From positions 1-6,669 of the forward strand of contig JAFGNO010000089.1 in assembly GCA_016926985.1 (NCBI GenBank): 6,669 bases of DNA. Reading direction: 5' to 3'. Position numbers and translations under genes: made by a program. Positions 6,270-6,669 of the stretch are shown piece by piece. The notes below the pieces were generated by a model, which saw only the letters and a list, made by a program, of their open reading frames with translations, searched no databases and had not been told where the DNA came from. Source of the DNA: Anaerolineae bacterium. Lineage in GTDB: Bacteria > Chloroflexota > Anaerolineae > Aggregatilineales > UBA3940. Position 1 is the stretch's first letter; the number at the start of each line of letters is the position of its first letter.

Positions 6270-6298
6270 ATTCTAGTGTAATGGATAGCAGGACACAA
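6270..6298 (-). promoter_or_regulatory. Candidate sigma70 promoter of the permease-acetyltransferase unit
   Basis: On the minus strand, TTGTGT (6293-6298) and TAGAAT (6270-6275, 5 of 6 matches to the -10 consensus) are separated by exactly 17 nt. Transcription would start near 6263, giving a leader of about 28 nt that holds the ribosome binding site. It lies just after the upstream gene's terminator, where a new promoter is expected. Confidence 0.45.
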
Positions 6299-6337
6299 GC
6301 GGATGCGACGCCCGGCTGAACAGGCACGGCAGGGGAA

Positions 6338-6368
6338 GTAAAAAGGCGAGGATATCTTCCTCGCCTTT
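6338..6368 (-). terminator. Intrinsic terminator of the PNPase-like gene
   Basis: An 11-bp perfect stem pairs 6342-6352 (AAAGGCGAGGA) with 6358-6368 around a 5-nt loop. On the minus strand it is followed by a T-rich stretch (TTTTTACTT including the stem end). It lies about 20 nt after the stop codon of the upstream gene and separates it from the permease promoter. Confidence 0.9.
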
Positions 6369-6388
6369 AGCGTACAACTTGCAGGTAA

Positions 6389-6669
6389 TCAGTCGCGCTG
6401 ATGTCCCTGGCTGCGACCACGATCCCGGCTGCCGCTTCGCTGCCCGCCACCACTGCGACCGCCGCTGCTGCGACCACCGCGCTTTGCTGAGCCATCACGA
6501 GCCTGCGCTTCTTCCAGCGTCCAGCCTTCCAGAACAGCCTGGCGGCTTAGGCGGATTTTGCCATCCGAGCCAATAGCCGTAACCATGACCATGATCTCGT
6601 CGCCAAGTTTGACAATGTCGCTGACCTTGTCAACGCGGAAGGTATCAAGCTGGCTGATATGAACCATCC
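6389..6669 (-). CDS. pnp: C-terminal part of polyribonucleotide nucleotidyltransferase (PNPase), S1 domain with Arg/Gly-rich tail
   Basis: Only the last 93 or so codons are inside the window; the 5' part lies beyond base 6669. The visible part opens with M-V-H-I-S-Q-L and continues R-V-D-K-V-S-D, V-K-L-G-D-E-I-M-V-M-V and G-K-I-R-L-S-R-Q-A. These are the second half of an S1 RNA-binding domain in the form seen at the C-terminus of PNPase, the phosphate-dependent 3'-5' exoribonuclease of mRNA decay. The phrase K-I-R-L-S-R-Q-A-V-L-E-G-W in particular is PNPase-like. The final 31 or so residues are a low-complexity tail rich in Arg, Gly, Ser and Gln with several RGG/RSGG-type repeats, probably disordered and RNA-binding. 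Another S1-domain protein cannot be excluded, because the catalytic RNase PH-like and KH domains are outside the window. Confidence 0.72.
   Translation of the reverse strand, partial: MVHISQLDTFRVDKVSDIVKLGDEIMVMVTAIGSDGKIRLSRQAVLEGWTLEEAQARDGSAKRGGRSSGGRSGGGQRSGSRDRGRSQGHQRD

Noticed and set aside
1..6669. CRISPR array, tRNA, rRNA, insertion sequence, toxin-antitoxin or defence genes
   Set aside because: No regularly spaced repeats, cloverleaf-like sequence, transposase motif or defence-protein motif was seen on either strand.

Overview
The window looks like ordinary chromosomal DNA of moderate GC content. All five recognisable genes are on the minus strand. An organism of the phylum Chloroflexota (Anaerolineae-like) is suggested, but this is inference from protein style: a secreted protein with SH3 repeats joined by Pro/Thr-rich linkers, a polynucleotide phosphorylase (PNPase)-type C-terminus ending in an Arg/Gly tail, and a stand-alone malic enzyme. 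No rRNA, tRNA, CRISPR array, insertion sequence or phage gene was seen.

In transcription order (high to low coordinate): (1) 6389 to the window edge is the C-terminal end of an S1-domain protein, very probably PNPase, closed by a strong intrinsic terminator at 6338-6368. (2) A sigma70-like promoter (6270-6298) precedes an AI-2E/PerM-family membrane permease (4976-6235). After 107 bp comes a GNAT-family acetyltransferase (3948-4868), and after another 46 bp a very acidic 63-residue protein of unknown function (3710-3901). With no terminator seen between them, these three may be one transcription unit. (3) A gene-poor stretch (3260-3709) leads to a malic enzyme (1892-3259) with a consensus ribosome binding site. 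Its end carries a strong terminator (1821-1855) and, just beyond, a 33-nt near-perfect palindrome (1764-1796). (4) The last gene (1607 to beyond base 1) encodes a secreted protein with a signal peptide, three tandem SH3-like units and the first half of a clan GH-A glycoside hydrolase-like domain, cut by the window edge.

The genes do not form an obvious pathway. They cover RNA turnover, membrane transport, acetylation, central carbon metabolism and an extracellular carbohydrate-active protein. I see no clear new biological system. The points most worth a second look are the G9 homopolymer in the acetyltransferase gene, the SH3 repeat architecture of the secreted hydrolase-like protein, the tandem hairpins at 1764-1855, and the palindrome cluster upstream of the malic enzyme.
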